Numbered from the stretch's first letter, positions 36,895-46,843 are shown. The stretch is DNA of 64,000 nt from Actinomycetota bacterium (GCA_012523095.1 JAAYJE010000062.1:1-64000), one strand, 5' to 3'. Numbers and translations are program-made. Notes: generated by a model not told the origin, from the sequence alone.

Positions 36895-39108
36895 ATGAGG
36901 CCTGCCGGTTCCCGATGCCGATTCTCCCTGGTGGTGGCGGTGATCCTGGCCGCTCTGCCTGCTGCTTTGGTCGCGGCCGCCGTCCTCATCGCCAAGCCGC
37001 CGGCCGTCGCGATAGCGGCGGCGGCGCCCCTCACCGTCGGCGTGGACTGTCCACTGACCCTGGTAGGAGAGGCGTTCACCGTGACCGTCAGAGGGCAGGC
37101 TGCCGAATCCCTAGTCGGAAACAGACTAGTGGTGCGCATCAAAGGACCTGCGGAATTGTCCCAGATCGGCCAAGTTTCCCCAGAGCTGCCCGAGGCCGGC
37201 AAGCTGGTCCTGATGCTGGGGTCGTCGGCGTCCACCGGCACGACAAGCACTGCCGGCCCTATAGCTACCACATCCACCAACGGGCCCGCCACCCCCGGGG
37301 AGGCGACCGCCACCACGGGGCCGTCGTCTACGACTTCCGCGGTCTCAGTCACCACGACCACGACGGTGTCGGCCAGAGTCGGGGCCGTCGCTGCTTTGGA
37401 GAGCGGCGTGCTGGAGGCCGAGGTGACGGTGCCGGGGGATACGCCGAGCCGCTCAGGGGCGTATCTAGTGGTGGTGGAAGTGAAGGCGGGTGCGGATGTG
37501 GTGGCGAGCGGGCAGGCCTGGGTCGGCAAAGCCGATCCCAGACAGGCCCCGCTGGACCTGGCTTTTGTATGGCCGGTCTCCTTGGGCATCCATCGCGATC
37601 ACGATGGAGACTTCTACGACCAGGTGCTGGAAGAGGCTGTCGCGCCCACGGCTGCAGGTGCGGGAGACCTGCGCGGCCTCCTCGGTTTGACGGACAGGTT
37701 CGGCGCTTGGGACTTCACCCTTGCGCTGGAGCCCGTTCTACTGACTCAATTGCGTGACATGGCCGACGGCTACAGCAGGATCGACGCCTCCGGAGTCAGG
37801 ACCGAGGTCACGAGCGAAGACCCCGCGGCCGAGAACGCCGCTGAAGTCCTCACGATGCTTAAGGACCTCGGCAGCGACCAGTCGGTGGAGGTGGCCGTGA
37901 GTCCGTATTCGGGCGCCGACCTCGGCGCCCTCGCTGTTCGCGGCTGGCGGGACGGTTTCGAGCAGATCCAGATGGGCAAGCAAGAGATCAAGCAGACCAT
38001 GGGTCTGCAGGCGCCGCTGACCGGAGGATACCCTCCTGATCTGAACCTCAGCACTGAGAGTCTAGGCTTCTACGCCGCCGCCTCGATCGATCATGTGGTG
38101 GTCGACGCGGGACTGGCCGGACTGCTGGTTGAGCCGCCCGCGGCGGGCGCGGTGACCGTGCGCGCCCGCGACACCGGCAACAGTCGGGTGACGCTCATCT
38201 TCGCGAGCAGCGGGCTCAGTTCCCTCATGACCGCGCCGTGGGATCCCGGGATGTTCTCGGCCGCTCTTGCCGCCGAACTGGCCGCGCGGGATCAAGCGGC
38301 CATCGTGGTCTCTCCCAGGCTCGAGTTCTCTCTCGTACCCGAAGCGTACCTTCACGGTTTGGGCGAGATCCTCGAAAGGACTACGTGGATCAGAACACGC
38401 ACCCTGACCGCTCTGGTGCGGGAGCACGCCCCCGACACGCGCCCAATACTGCTTCAGACCCATGCGGAGGAAGGCGGCGGCGGGTATATCGAGGAGTCTC
38501 TGCTCAGCGCTCTCGAGGCCGCGCACACCGATGTGACCGATCTGGCCGCCGTGGCGGATACGACGCGACTGCCGGTGGAGGCCGCTCATCGCGCGCTGTA
38601 CATGGCCCAAAGTCGCTGGTGGTCGCGTCCGGATACCAGTCCTAAGGAGGCCAGCATCGGCCTGGAGTACGCCAAACAGGCTCGGTCTCTGGCTCAAGCC
38701 GAGCTGGGCAAGATCCGCCTGGATGGCGTCGGCTCCACTCGCGTGGTCGGCGGCAAGGGTGTGGTCACCGTCGCGGTGGAGAATGACACCGGGTATCCGG
38801 TCAAGATGGGCCTGCGTCTTGGCGGCAGCGGCCTCACCTCACCCGCAGGTGAGCTGCATGAGATAGAGCTTCCGGCGGGACGGACGGAAATCCCCGTGGA
38901 GGTCGAGAAGGCCGACGCTCCTCACACCCTCGAAGTGGCTCTGATAGCCGGCAGCAGTGCGATCGACGAAGCCGGTCACCCGCTGCGCTTCATCACGATC
39001 ATGACCGTCTTGCCCTGGATCGTGATCGCGGCCGTGGTAGTCGCGGCCGCGCTGTTCCTGCTGATCGGCCGGTTGCTTCGCGCCCATCGTGCCGGCCGCG
39101 TCGCCTGA
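36895..39108 (+). CDS. Large extracytoplasmic membrane-anchored protein (DUF6049-like)
   Basis: N-terminal TM, S/T/P-rich segment (STGTTSTAGPIATTSTNGP...), C-terminal TM IVIAAVVVAAALFLLIGRLL. Confidence 0.6.
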   Translation: MRPAGSRCRFSLVVAVILAALPAALVAAAVLIAKPPAVAIAAAAPLTVGVDCPLTLVGEAFTVTVRGQAAESLVGNRLVVRIKGPAELSQIGQVSPELPEAGKLVLMLGSSASTGTTSTAGPIATTSTNGPATPGEATATTGPSSTTSAVSVTTTTTVSARVGAVAALESGVLEAEVTVPGDTPSRSGAYLVVVEVKAGADVVASGQAWVGKADPRQAPLDLAFVWPVSLGIHRDHDGDFYDQVLEEAVAPTAAGAGDLRGLLGLTDRFGAWDFTLALEPVLLTQLRDMADGYSRIDASGVRTEVTSEDPAAENAAEVLTMLKDLGSDQSVEVAVSPYSGADLGALAVRGWRDGFEQIQMGKQEIKQTMGLQAPLTGGYPPDLNLSTESLGFYAAASIDHVVVDAGLAGLLVEPPAAGAVTVRARDTGNSRVTLIFASSGLSSLMTAPWDPGMFSAALAAELAARDQAAIVVSPRLEFSLVPEAYLHGLGEILERTTWIRTRTLTALVREHAPDTRPILLQTHAEEGGGGYIEESLLSALEAAHTDVTDLAAVADTTRLPVEAAHRALYMAQSRWWSRPDTSPKEASIGLEYAKQARSLAQAELGKIRLDGVGSTRVVGGKGVVTVAVENDTGYPVKMGLRLGGSGLTSPAGELHEIELPAGRTEIPVEVEKADAPHTLEVALIAGSSAIDEAGHPLRFITIMTVLPWIVIAAVVVAAALFLLIGRLLRAHRAGRVA

Positions 39109-39132
39109 CCACCCACTCCCGGTCCATCCGTT

Positions 39133-40452
39133 TCAACGACCAGATTCACGACCGGACTCACCGGCGGCGGATCGTTCGTGTATGGGTACGTATCGACGCT
39201 CAGGCTCGCCCACGTACACCTGGCGGGGGCGGTAGAGCGCGATGGCTCCGTTGTGCACCTCTTTCCAGTTGGCGATCCAGCCCGGCATGCGCCCCATGGC
39301 GAACATGACGGTGAACATGTTCACGGGGATGCCCATCGCGCGGAGGATGACCCCTGAGTAGAAGTCGACGTTAGGATAGAGCCGGCGCTCGATGAAGTAC
39401 GGATCGTTCAGTGCGACATCCTCCAGCCGTTTGGCGATCTCCAACAGGGGATCAGGTCTCTTCAGCCTGCCGAGCAGCCTGTCGGCTACTTCCTTCAAGA
39501 TGGTCGCTCGAGGGTCGTACTGCTTGTAGACGCGATGACCGAACCCCATCAGGCGTACGGGAGACTCCTTGCCTTTGACCAGGGTCACGTATTCCTTCAA
39601 GTCCACGCGTTGGTCGTGCAACTGTTGGAGCATCTCCACGACCGCGGCGTTGGCGCCCCCATGGAGTCGTCCCCAGAGCGCGCAGACACCGGCCGCGCAA
39701 CTCGCGAACATGTTGGCCCCAGAAGAGGCGACCATGCGCACCGTGCTCGAAGAGCAATTCTGCTCGTGGTCGGCATGGAGGATGAGGATCATCTGCAACG
39801 CCGCCACCGAATCGGGGTCGGGCTCGTAGTCGCGATAGGGAAGCGAGAACATCATGTGCAGGAAGTTCGAGCAGTAATCGAGGTGCGGCTTGGGATAGAC
39901 GATAGGTTGGCCGATCGACGCCTTGTAGCTGGCCGCGGCTATGGTACGGATCTTGCTGATCAGGCGGGCGGCGGCTACCTGGAAGGTGGTGTCGCTTTCC
40001 ATCTCCATCATGTCCGGCTCGTAGCAGCTCCCGGCGTTGATCATGGCCGAGAGGATGGCCATCGGGTGGCCTGTGGGGGGGAAGCCGTCGAAGTGCTTGT
40101 AGAGTCCCTCGTGGATCATCTCGTATCTTGTGAACAGGCCGCTCCAGGTCTTGAGCTGCTCCTGGGTGGGAAGTCTGCCGTATATGAGGAGCCAGCAGGT
40201 CTCGACGAAGGTGCTGTTCATGGCAAGCTGCTCTATCGGGATGCCGCGATACCGCAGGATGCCTTTTTCTCCATCCACGAAAGTGATGGCTGAGCGGCAG
40301 GACCCGGTGTTTGCGTAGCCCTCGTCCAGGGTGACGTGTCCCGTCGTGACTCTAAGTTTGGTGATATCAACGGCTCGGTCGCCCTCTGTGCCTACCACGA
40401 TGGGTAGATCGTGGGCGGCGCCGCCGATGACTATCTTAGCGGTATCTGACAT
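39133..40452 (-). CDS. gltA: Citrate synthase
   Basis: GYANTGSCRSAITFVDGEKGILRYRGIPIEQL; LHADHEQNCSSSTVRMVASSGANMFAS; MGFGHRVYKQYDPRA. Confidence 0.97.
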   Translation of the reverse strand: MSDTAKIVIGGAAHDLPIVVGTEGDRAVDITKLRVTTGHVTLDEGYANTGSCRSAITFVDGEKGILRYRGIPIEQLAMNSTFVETCWLLIYGRLPTQEQLKTWSGLFTRYEMIHEGLYKHFDGFPPTGHPMAILSAMINAGSCYEPDMMEMESDTTFQVAAARLISKIRTIAAASYKASIGQPIVYPKPHLDYCSNFLHMMFSLPYRDYEPDPDSVAALQMILILHADHEQNCSSSTVRMVASSGANMFASCAAGVCALWGRLHGGANAAVVEMLQQLHDQRVDLKEYVTLVKGKESPVRLMGFGHRVYKQYDPRATILKEVADRLLGRLKRPDPLLEIAKRLEDVALNDPYFIERRLYPNVDFYSGVILRAMGIPVNMFTVMFAMGRMPGWIANWKEVHNGAIALYRPRQVYVGEPERRYVPIHERSAAGESGRESGR

Positions 40453-40487
40453 CTTTGCTATCTCTCCTGGTACACTGCCCGTTGCAG

Positions 40488-41666
40488 ATGGAACAATGGC
40501 ATAGTCATCTACTCCGCGAACGAGTCGACCAGAGCAGCCTGCTCATCCAGGGGAATCGCGCCTGCGCTCTTGGTGCGCTCGATGCCGGAGTGACGTTCTT
40601 TGCAGGTTACCCCATCACACCGAGTTCGGAAATCATGGAGGCCATGGCCGAAGAGCTCCCCCGGATCGGAGGGGTCTTCGTCCAGATGGAAGACGAGATC
40701 GCCTCTATCTGTGCGTGCATCGGCGCATCTTTGACCGGGAAGCTGGCTATGACGGCTACTTCGGGGCCGGGCTTCTCGCTGATGCAGGAGGCGTTAGGCT
40801 ACGCCATAATCATCGAAGCCCCGTTGGTGGTCGTGAACGTGATGCGCGTCGGCCCGTCGACGGGTCGGCCTACTGCTCCCTCTCAAGGGGACGTCATGCA
40901 GGCGCGCTGGGGCACCCATGGCGACCACCCCGCCATCGTGCTCGCCGCCTCCAACGTGGCCGATATGTACCGACTGACCATGGCCGCGGTGCGGTTCGCC
41001 CAGCGTTTCCGCACCCCGGTGACCGTCCTAGCCGACCAGCTGGTGGGCCAGATGCGTGAGAGCTTCTCGCCGGAATTGGTGGGTCGCTACCGGTTGACCA
41101 GCGGTGACTTCGACTTCACCCCTGGGTACATCCGTCCGGAATTGGCCCCGGAAGTAAGACCTCCCCATATCCTGGGCTTAGACGAGCATCCTCACGTGAC
41201 CGGACTCTTCCATGACGAGACCGGGTTTCCCACCAACGATCCGGACGAGAGCAACGAGTTCTTGCGCGAACTCTACAACAAGGTGGCGCATCATCGTGAA
41301 GAGCTCTGCCTCTATGACATCAAGAACGAGGGCAAGGGCAGGGTGTGTATAGTGGCGTACGGCTCGTGCGCCCGCACCGCTCGGGCGGTCTGGAGGCTGG
41401 CCGAGTACGAAGGACTGCCGGTGGAGGTGTTACATCTATACACTCTCTTCCCGCTGCCGGTTGAGATCATCCAGCAGGTGGCGAGGCGGGTGGAATTCAT
41501 ACTCATCCCGGAGCTCAACCTCGGGCAGTACGCGCACGAAGTCCGCAAGATGGCCGAGCAGTGGACCACCGTCATCGGTATGGGAAAGATCGACGGTACC
41601 CTGTTCACTCCTCGGGAGCTTCTCGACCGTATCGCGGAACTGACCGGTAAGTACGAGAGCGTGTAA
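40488..41666 (+). CDS. korA: 2-oxoacid:ferredoxin oxidoreductase alpha subunit (KorA-like)
   Basis: FFAGYPITPSSEIMEAMAEELP; FVQMEDEIASICACIGASLTGKLAMTATSGPGFSLMQEALGYA. Confidence 0.93.
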   Translation: MEQWHSHLLRERVDQSSLLIQGNRACALGALDAGVTFFAGYPITPSSEIMEAMAEELPRIGGVFVQMEDEIASICACIGASLTGKLAMTATSGPGFSLMQEALGYAIIIEAPLVVVNVMRVGPSTGRPTAPSQGDVMQARWGTHGDHPAIVLAASNVADMYRLTMAAVRFAQRFRTPVTVLADQLVGQMRESFSPELVGRYRLTSGDFDFTPGYIRPELAPEVRPPHILGLDEHPHVTGLFHDETGFPTNDPDESNEFLRELYNKVAHHREELCLYDIKNEGKGRVCIVAYGSCARTARAVWRLAEYEGLPVEVLHLYTLFPLPVEIIQQVARRVEFILIPELNLGQYAHEVRKMAEQWTTVIGMGKIDGTLFTPRELLDRIAELTGKYESV

Positions 41667-41669
41667 CCC

Positions 41670-42545
41670 ATGGCTCTGGAGATAGAAAGGTTCCTGCATA
41701 CCGAGCGGTTGCCGCACATCTGGTGCCCGGGCTGCGGACTCGGCATCATCACGGCGGCGTTCCTGCGGGTTGTCATCGACCTGGGCTTGGAGCGGGACAA
41801 GACCGTGGTGGTAAGCGGCATCGGTTGTTCGAGTCGTGCCGCCAACTACTTGGATCTGGGCACCGTCCACTCGATCCACGGCAGGGCTCTGGCGGTTGCC
41901 ACCGGAGTCAAGATGGCGCGGCCCGACTTCACCGTGATCGTGTTCACAGGCGACGGAGACGGGGCGGCCATCGGTGGCAATCACCTCATCCACGCCTGCC
42001 GGCGCAACATCGATCTGACCTGCATACTGTTCAACAACAGCACCTACGGCATGACGGGCGGGCAGACCTCGCCGACTATGGCTGTGGGCGACCGGTCGAC
42101 CACTGCACGCTATGGACAGGTGGAACCTCCTTTTGATCTCTGTCGATTGGCCGAAGCCGCGGGTGCCAGCTTCGTGGCCCGTGGAACGGCCGCCCAGGCT
42201 CGACTGATTGAGAGACTCATCAAGGAGGGCATCCAGCACCAGGGCTTCTCGTTCATAGAGGCGGTCGTTCCCTGCCCGACGGAGTACGGTCGGCGGAACG
42301 CGCTGAAGAGCCCGCTGGAGATGCTCGATAATGAACGAACCCGGTCCGTGACCCAGGCGCAGGCCGTTAAACTCACGCAGGAGGAGCTGGCCGGCAAGAT
42401 AGTGACGGGTGTCTTGCATCTGGACGAGGACGCGCCGGAATTCCAGCAGGCCTATGCCGCGTCGGCGCGTGCGCAGGCCGAGAGGGCGGGCGCCCGCGTG
42501 CAAATCGACATGACACAGAAACTACCGGTGGGAGAACAGAAGTGA
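41670..42545 (+). CDS. korB: 2-oxoacid:ferredoxin oxidoreductase beta subunit (KorB-like)
   Basis: IWCPGCGLGIITAAFL; VVVSGIGCSSRAANYLDLGTVHSIHGRALAVATGVK; FTGDGDGAAIGGNHLIHACRRN. Confidence 0.94.
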   Translation: MALEIERFLHTERLPHIWCPGCGLGIITAAFLRVVIDLGLERDKTVVVSGIGCSSRAANYLDLGTVHSIHGRALAVATGVKMARPDFTVIVFTGDGDGAAIGGNHLIHACRRNIDLTCILFNNSTYGMTGGQTSPTMAVGDRSTTARYGQVEPPFDLCRLAEAAGASFVARGTAAQARLIERLIKEGIQHQGFSFIEAVVPCPTEYGRRNALKSPLEMLDNERTRSVTQAQAVKLTQEELAGKIVTGVLHLDEDAPEFQQAYAASARAQAERAGARVQIDMTQKLPVGEQK

Positions 42546-43192
42546 CCGACGTCTCAGGAGCGCCACGGAAGCGGACAGAGTCGATGCTGGGCTCGGTGGC
42601 CGCTTCGTTCCGGCCGAGATTCGGCCTGCTCGCCGACCGCGACTTCGTCGAGGTGCGGCTCGGGGGCAGTGGCGGGCAGGGCGTGGTGCTGATGGGCATC
42701 ATTCTGGCGACTGCGGCCAACCACGACGGCCGCTGTGTGGTGGAGACCGAGTCTTACGGACCTGAAGCCCGGGGCGGATACAGCCGCAGCGACGTCATCA
42801 TCGCCGAGGCGCCCATCGACTATCCGAAGCTTGATAACGCCGATTTGCTGGTGGCCCTCTCGCAGGATTCGGCACAGGGGTATGTCAAGTCTCTGCGAAG
42901 GAACGGCGTGCTTATCTACGACAGCGAGATAGTGAAGAACCCTCCTGCCTTCGCCGGTGCGACCATCGGTCTGCCGTTCAGTCTTTGGGCGAAAGAAGAG
43001 ACCGGCAGGATCCAGGCCACGAACGTGGTCGCTCTGGGTGCGGTAGCGCGGATCACAGGGGTTGTCTCCATCCAGTCGATCCGGGAAGCCGTGAGCGAGG
43101 CCGTCCCGGCCGGCACTACGGAGGTCAATCTCAAGGCACTTGATAGAGGACTGAGCGTGGACCCGGCGGAGTGGGAGACAGACCAAAGGTAG
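42542..43192 (+). CDS. korC: 2-oxoacid:ferredoxin oxidoreductase gamma subunit (KorC-like)
   Basis: VRLGGSGGQGVVLMGIILATAA; TESYGPEARGGYSRSDVIIAE; GTG overlaps korB stop. Confidence 0.93.
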   Translation: MTDVSGAPRKRTESMLGSVAASFRPRFGLLADRDFVEVRLGGSGGQGVVLMGIILATAANHDGRCVVETESYGPEARGGYSRSDVIIAEAPIDYPKLDNADLLVALSQDSAQGYVKSLRRNGVLIYDSEIVKNPPAFAGATIGLPFSLWAKEETGRIQATNVVALGAVARITGVVSIQSIREAVSEAVPAGTTEVNLKALDRGLSVDPAEWETDQR

Positions 43193-43258
43193 GGACAACC
43201 GGCGCACGACCGACGGGTGCGCTCGACGCGGGCGCTTCGTTGCCGGGGGGAGTGTCAT

Positions 43259-43402
43259 GTGCATGTGGGCCCGCTGAGGTACGACTTCACCCCCAGATGC
43301 CTGGATCTGGAGCCTGGGCGGGAGGTATACGGACCCTGGCTATTCGGTTCGGAAGCCCATCTTCACGTCACCGAGCGCATGCATGACCGGACCGGAGGAT
43401 AG
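43259..43402 (+). pseudogene. korA-like internal fragment (47-aa ORF) of a second, deleted kor copy
   Basis: VHVGPLRYDFTPRCLDLEPGREVYGPWLFGSEAHLHVTERMHDRTGG aligns without gaps to korA FDFTPGYIRPELAPEVRPPHILGLDEHPHVTGLFHDETGF. Confidence 0.7.
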
Positions 43403-43543
43403 ATGTCTCCTCTTCTGGGGGACAAGATCATTACCGGCATACTGCGTCATGACGCGAACAAGGTGGAGTACCAATGGTCTTACCGGCCCTCACGGAGCGG
43501 GCTCGAACTTAGGGGGCTCGTGAGGCCGGATGGGAGGAGTCAG
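43403..43543 (+). pseudogene. korB-like C-terminal fragment; frame reads on past 43543 out of frame with the next gene
   Basis: ATG after GGAGGATAG; LLGDKIITGILRHDANKVEYQWSYRPSRSG resembles korB LAGKIVTGVLHLDEDAPEFQQAYAASARA. Confidence 0.65.
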
Positions 43544-43544
43544 G

Positions 43545-44186
43545 ATGAGCGAGATAACTGCGAGCGGGTTCAGTCAACCGGCCATCGGCAAGGGACCGCG
43601 TCCGGAACGCGCCGGCCTGCTGGCAGAGCGCGATCTCCTGGCCGTTCGCTTCGGCGGCACGGGGCTCCAGGGGGTGATGTTCATGGGCGTTGCGCTGGCG
43701 ATGGCAGCCACCAGAGACCATCGCTACGTGGCGCAGACCCAGACCTATGGTCTCGGCGAACGAGAAGACTACGGCCACAGTGACGTCCTCATCTCCGACC
43801 TGCCGATCGACTATCCTGAACTGGAGGGAGCCGACCTCCTTGTGGCGTTGCGCCAAGACGCGCTGACCGCCTACGTGGACCTCCTGCGGCCGGACGGTAT
43901 CCTTATTTACGACTTGGAGAACGTCATTCATCCACCGGTCTTCGAAGGAGACGTGTTCGGTATCCCGTTCCGCCGGCTCGCAGAGGAAGAAGCGGGACCG
44001 CGCGACACCACGACCGTCGTCTTGACTTTGGGGGCCGTGGTGGGGATCACCGGCGTGGTGTCGGTCGAGTCGCTGCATAAGACCATGCTCGGTATGGTGG
44101 TGGGGGGCACCGAGGACGTGAATATGACCGCGATGGCGCGAGGACTCGATCTGGAGGCCGACGAATGGCGAAGGAGCTATGCATGA
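43545..44186 (+). CDS. Second 2-oxoacid:ferredoxin oxidoreductase gamma-like (KorC paralog)
   Basis: LLAERDLLAVRFGGTGLQGVMFMGVALAMAAT...HSDVLISDLPIDYPELEGADLLVALRQDAL...YVDLLRPDGILIYD parallels korC. Confidence 0.85.
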   Translation: MSEITASGFSQPAIGKGPRPERAGLLAERDLLAVRFGGTGLQGVMFMGVALAMAATRDHRYVAQTQTYGLGEREDYGHSDVLISDLPIDYPELEGADLLVALRQDALTAYVDLLRPDGILIYDLENVIHPPVFEGDVFGIPFRRLAEEEAGPRDTTTVVLTLGAVVGITGVVSVESLHKTMLGMVVGGTEDVNMTAMARGLDLEADEWRRSYA

Positions 44187-44965
44187 TCGTCGCGGGTATC
44201 GATGTAGGCGCGAAGAACGTCCACGTGGTCCTCATGAAGGACGGGGTTCTAATGGCGCGGGCGGTCGCACCTTCAGGTTTTGATCACGAGGAGTCGGCTA
44301 CGCGGGGCTTGGCGGAGGCGGCGGCCACCGCCGGGGTGGATCGGGAAGACATCGGTCTTATCGCCGCGACGGGTGCCGGGCGCAAGGCCCTGGCGTTCGC
44401 CGTCGAGCAGCCGACCGAGATCGCCACCGGTGCGCGGGCGGGATTCGACCTCTACCCGGGCGCCCGCACGGTGGTGGATGTCGGGGCCGACGAGGCTAGG
44501 GCCATCAAGCTGGGTGACGGCGGGAAGGTGGTCGATTTCGCCATCAACGAGAAGTGCGCAGCCGGCGCCGGAGCCTTCGTGGAGGCTATGAGCCGGGCTT
44601 TGGAGATGCCGTTGGACGATTTCGCCGAGGCCTCCCTGGAGTCGACTCAGACCATCCCTATGAACGCTCAGTGCACGGTCTTCGCGGAATCAGAGGTGGT
44701 CAGCCTGATACATGCGAACACACCGCCGGCCGATATCGCTCGAGCGGTTCACGATGCTATGGCCAGTCGCGTCTCCACCATGGTGCGGCGCGTTGGGGTG
44801 GAAGATCCGATAGTACTGGGGGGCGGCGCCGCCCTGAACGTGGGGTTCGTCAAGGCTCTGTCGGAAGCGTTGGGGGGGGTGGAAGTGCACGTCTTGGCCG
44901 ATGCTGAGTACCTGGGGGCGCACGGCGCGGCTTTGATCGCCTGGGAGGCCTCGCAAAGGGTGTAG
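44183..44965 (+). CDS. BcrAD/BadFG-type ATPase (BcrD/BzdP-like; acyl-CoA dehydratase activase family)
   Basis: AGIDVGAKNVHVVLMKDG; VDVGADEARAIKLGDGGKVVDFAINEKCAAGAGAFVEAMSRALEM; STQTIPMNAQCTVFAESEVVSLIH. Confidence 0.9.
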   Translation: MIVAGIDVGAKNVHVVLMKDGVLMARAVAPSGFDHEESATRGLAEAAATAGVDREDIGLIAATGAGRKALAFAVEQPTEIATGARAGFDLYPGARTVVDVGADEARAIKLGDGGKVVDFAINEKCAAGAGAFVEAMSRALEMPLDDFAEASLESTQTIPMNAQCTVFAESEVVSLIHANTPPADIARAVHDAMASRVSTMVRRVGVEDPIVLGGGAALNVGFVKALSEALGGVEVHVLADAEYLGAHGAALIAWEASQRV

Positions 44966-44998
44966 TACCGGAGGCAGGTCCCTCCGGGCCTGTAGCCG

Positions 44999-46843
44999 CT
45001 AGGTAGGAGGTTGGTACGCTCGGGCCTGCACCTCGTACATCTCCGCGTAGCGGCCGTCCAACGCCAATAGCTCATCGTGCGCGCCGCTCTCGATGATGCG
45101 GCCTTGGTCGAAGATGTGGATGCAGTCGGCGGTCTGCACCGTCGAGAAGCGATGGCTGATCAAGACGACCGCCCGTCCACGAGCCAGCTTCTTGATGTGT
45201 TGGAAGACGTCCCATTCGGCTTGGGGGTCCAGCGCACTGGTGGGCTCGTCGAAAATGAGAATCTGCGCATCCCGCACGAACGATCGGGCCAGAGCGATCT
45301 TCTGCCACTCGCCGACACTGAGTTCTTCGCCCTCGTCGAACCACTTGCCGAGCATGGTGTCGTAGCCGTGGCGAAGACCGGCGATGGTCTCGTGCGCGCC
45401 GGCGTCTCGGGCCGCCGCCTCGACGGCAGGATCGTCTTCCTCCAAGGCCACATTGCCGAGCCGGACGTTCTCTCGCGCCGTCAACTGATACTGGGCGAAA
45501 TCCTGGAAGATGACGCTCAGACACCGTCGAAGGTCGAGCAGGTCGAAGTTGCGGAGATCGATGCCGTCGATGGTGATGGACCCGGCGTTCGGATCGTAGA
45601 GCCGGCATAGGAGCTTGACAAGCGTAGTCTTGCCCGATCCATTGGGGCCCACGAAGGCCGTCACCTCCCCCGGCCGAATGGTGAGAGAGATGTCCTTGAG
45701 GGCGGTTCGCTCAGTACCCGGATAGCTGAAGTGGACACCTTCGAACCGGATGCCCTCGGACATGGGCCGTGGCATCGGTTTCGGGGTGGTGGGAGCAAGG
45801 ACCCGCGGCTCGAGAGTCATGAACTCATCGTAATATGTGAGGAACAGGTTATCTTCATATAGGGAAGCAAAACCGCGCAGCACGGCCTGCAGCGACCCGA
45901 GGCTGGTCTGGAAGGCCTGGTAGTAGAGCACCATGCTGCCGACCGTGATGATGCCTTGGATAGCCCGCCAGGCGATAAATGCGAAGGTGCCGAACACCGC
46001 CACGACGGAAGCGACCCCCGCGGCAAGTTCGGCGAGGGAGCGTCGCATGGCAAGGCCGATGAGCTCGTGCCGCAGGCGGAGTCGCAATTCGCGATGCCAG
46101 GAGCGGAAACGGTCGCCCAGGTCGAACAGACGCATCTCCTTGGCGTGCGTGCTGTCGGTGAGCAACCAATGAGCATAGTACGACTGCCGTTCGGTCTCCG
46201 TACGCCTCCGTTGCCAGTCGAAGAGCTTGCCCGAATAGCGGAAACGCACCCACGCCCCCGGGACCGCAGCGCCGAGCACGATCAAGCCCACGGCCCAGTG
46301 AAGGGTAAGGAGGAGTATCGCCATCGTCACCAGAGTGACCAGGGCCTGCCCGGTACCGGTGAGATTCCTGATGATACTCGTGGGTCGGTAGGGCGCCTCT
46401 TGTTGGGCGCGGTACAGTGCGTCGTGATAGCGCGGGTTCTCGTAGTATTCCATGTCAACCAACACGGATTGAGCATGGATGACGTCCGTCACATGGTCGG
46501 TCACGGTCCGGCCGAGGGCTTCATCAACCACGGTCGCGAGAGAGCGCAGTCCCACGGTGACCACGCCTACTACGGCCGCCAGACCGATGAGTAGAGCGAC
46601 ATGCCTGAAGGCCTCGCCGTGATCGGGGCCCGTAATACCCTCTGTGACCCCGTCGACGATGAGCTTCATCAACCAGACCGCCGCCAGCGGGAGGACGCCC
46701 TGTACCACGGTAAGCATCACGCTGGCCACCGTCCACCCGGGTGCGATGGACCACACCAGCTTGAGCGCTCGACCGAGCCGTAGCCCGTCTCTGGCTCTAG
46801 GCCTGCGCTTCTCGTGGGTCAGAGATGCTCCCTTCGTTCGCAT
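44999..46843 (-). CDS. ABC transporter, fused permease and ATP-binding protein
   Basis: VTAFVGPNGSGKTTLVKLLCRLYDPN; LSVGEWQKIALARSFVRDAQILIFDEPTSALDPQAEWDVF; N-terminal TM region. Confidence 0.93.
   Translation of the reverse strand: MRTKGASLTHEKRRPRARDGLRLGRALKLVWSIAPGWTVASVMLTVVQGVLPLAAVWLMKLIVDGVTEGITGPDHGEAFRHVALLIGLAAVVGVVTVGLRSLATVVDEALGRTVTDHVTDVIHAQSVLVDMEYYENPRYHDALYRAQQEAPYRPTSIIRNLTGTGQALVTLVTMAILLLTLHWAVGLIVLGAAVPGAWVRFRYSGKLFDWQRRRTETERQSYYAHWLLTDSTHAKEMRLFDLGDRFRSWHRELRLRLRHELIGLAMRRSLAELAAGVASVVAVFGTFAFIAWRAIQGIITVGSMVLYYQAFQTSLGSLQAVLRGFASLYEDNLFLTYYDEFMTLEPRVLAPTTPKPMPRPMSEGIRFEGVHFSYPGTERTALKDISLTIRPGEVTAFVGPNGSGKTTLVKLLCRLYDPNAGSITIDGIDLRNFDLLDLRRCLSVIFQDFAQYQLTARENVRLGNVALEEDDPAVEAAARDAGAHETIAGLRHGYDTMLGKWFDEGEELSVGEWQKIALARSFVRDAQILIFDEPTSALDPQAEWDVFQHIKKLARGRAVVLISHRFSTVQTADCIHIFDQGRIIESGAHDELLALDGRYAEMYEVQARAYQPPT

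Noticed and set aside
36720-37589. 289-aa minus-strand ORF
   Set aside because: Antisense to the Ser/Thr-rich start of the large secreted protein; low complexity mirror
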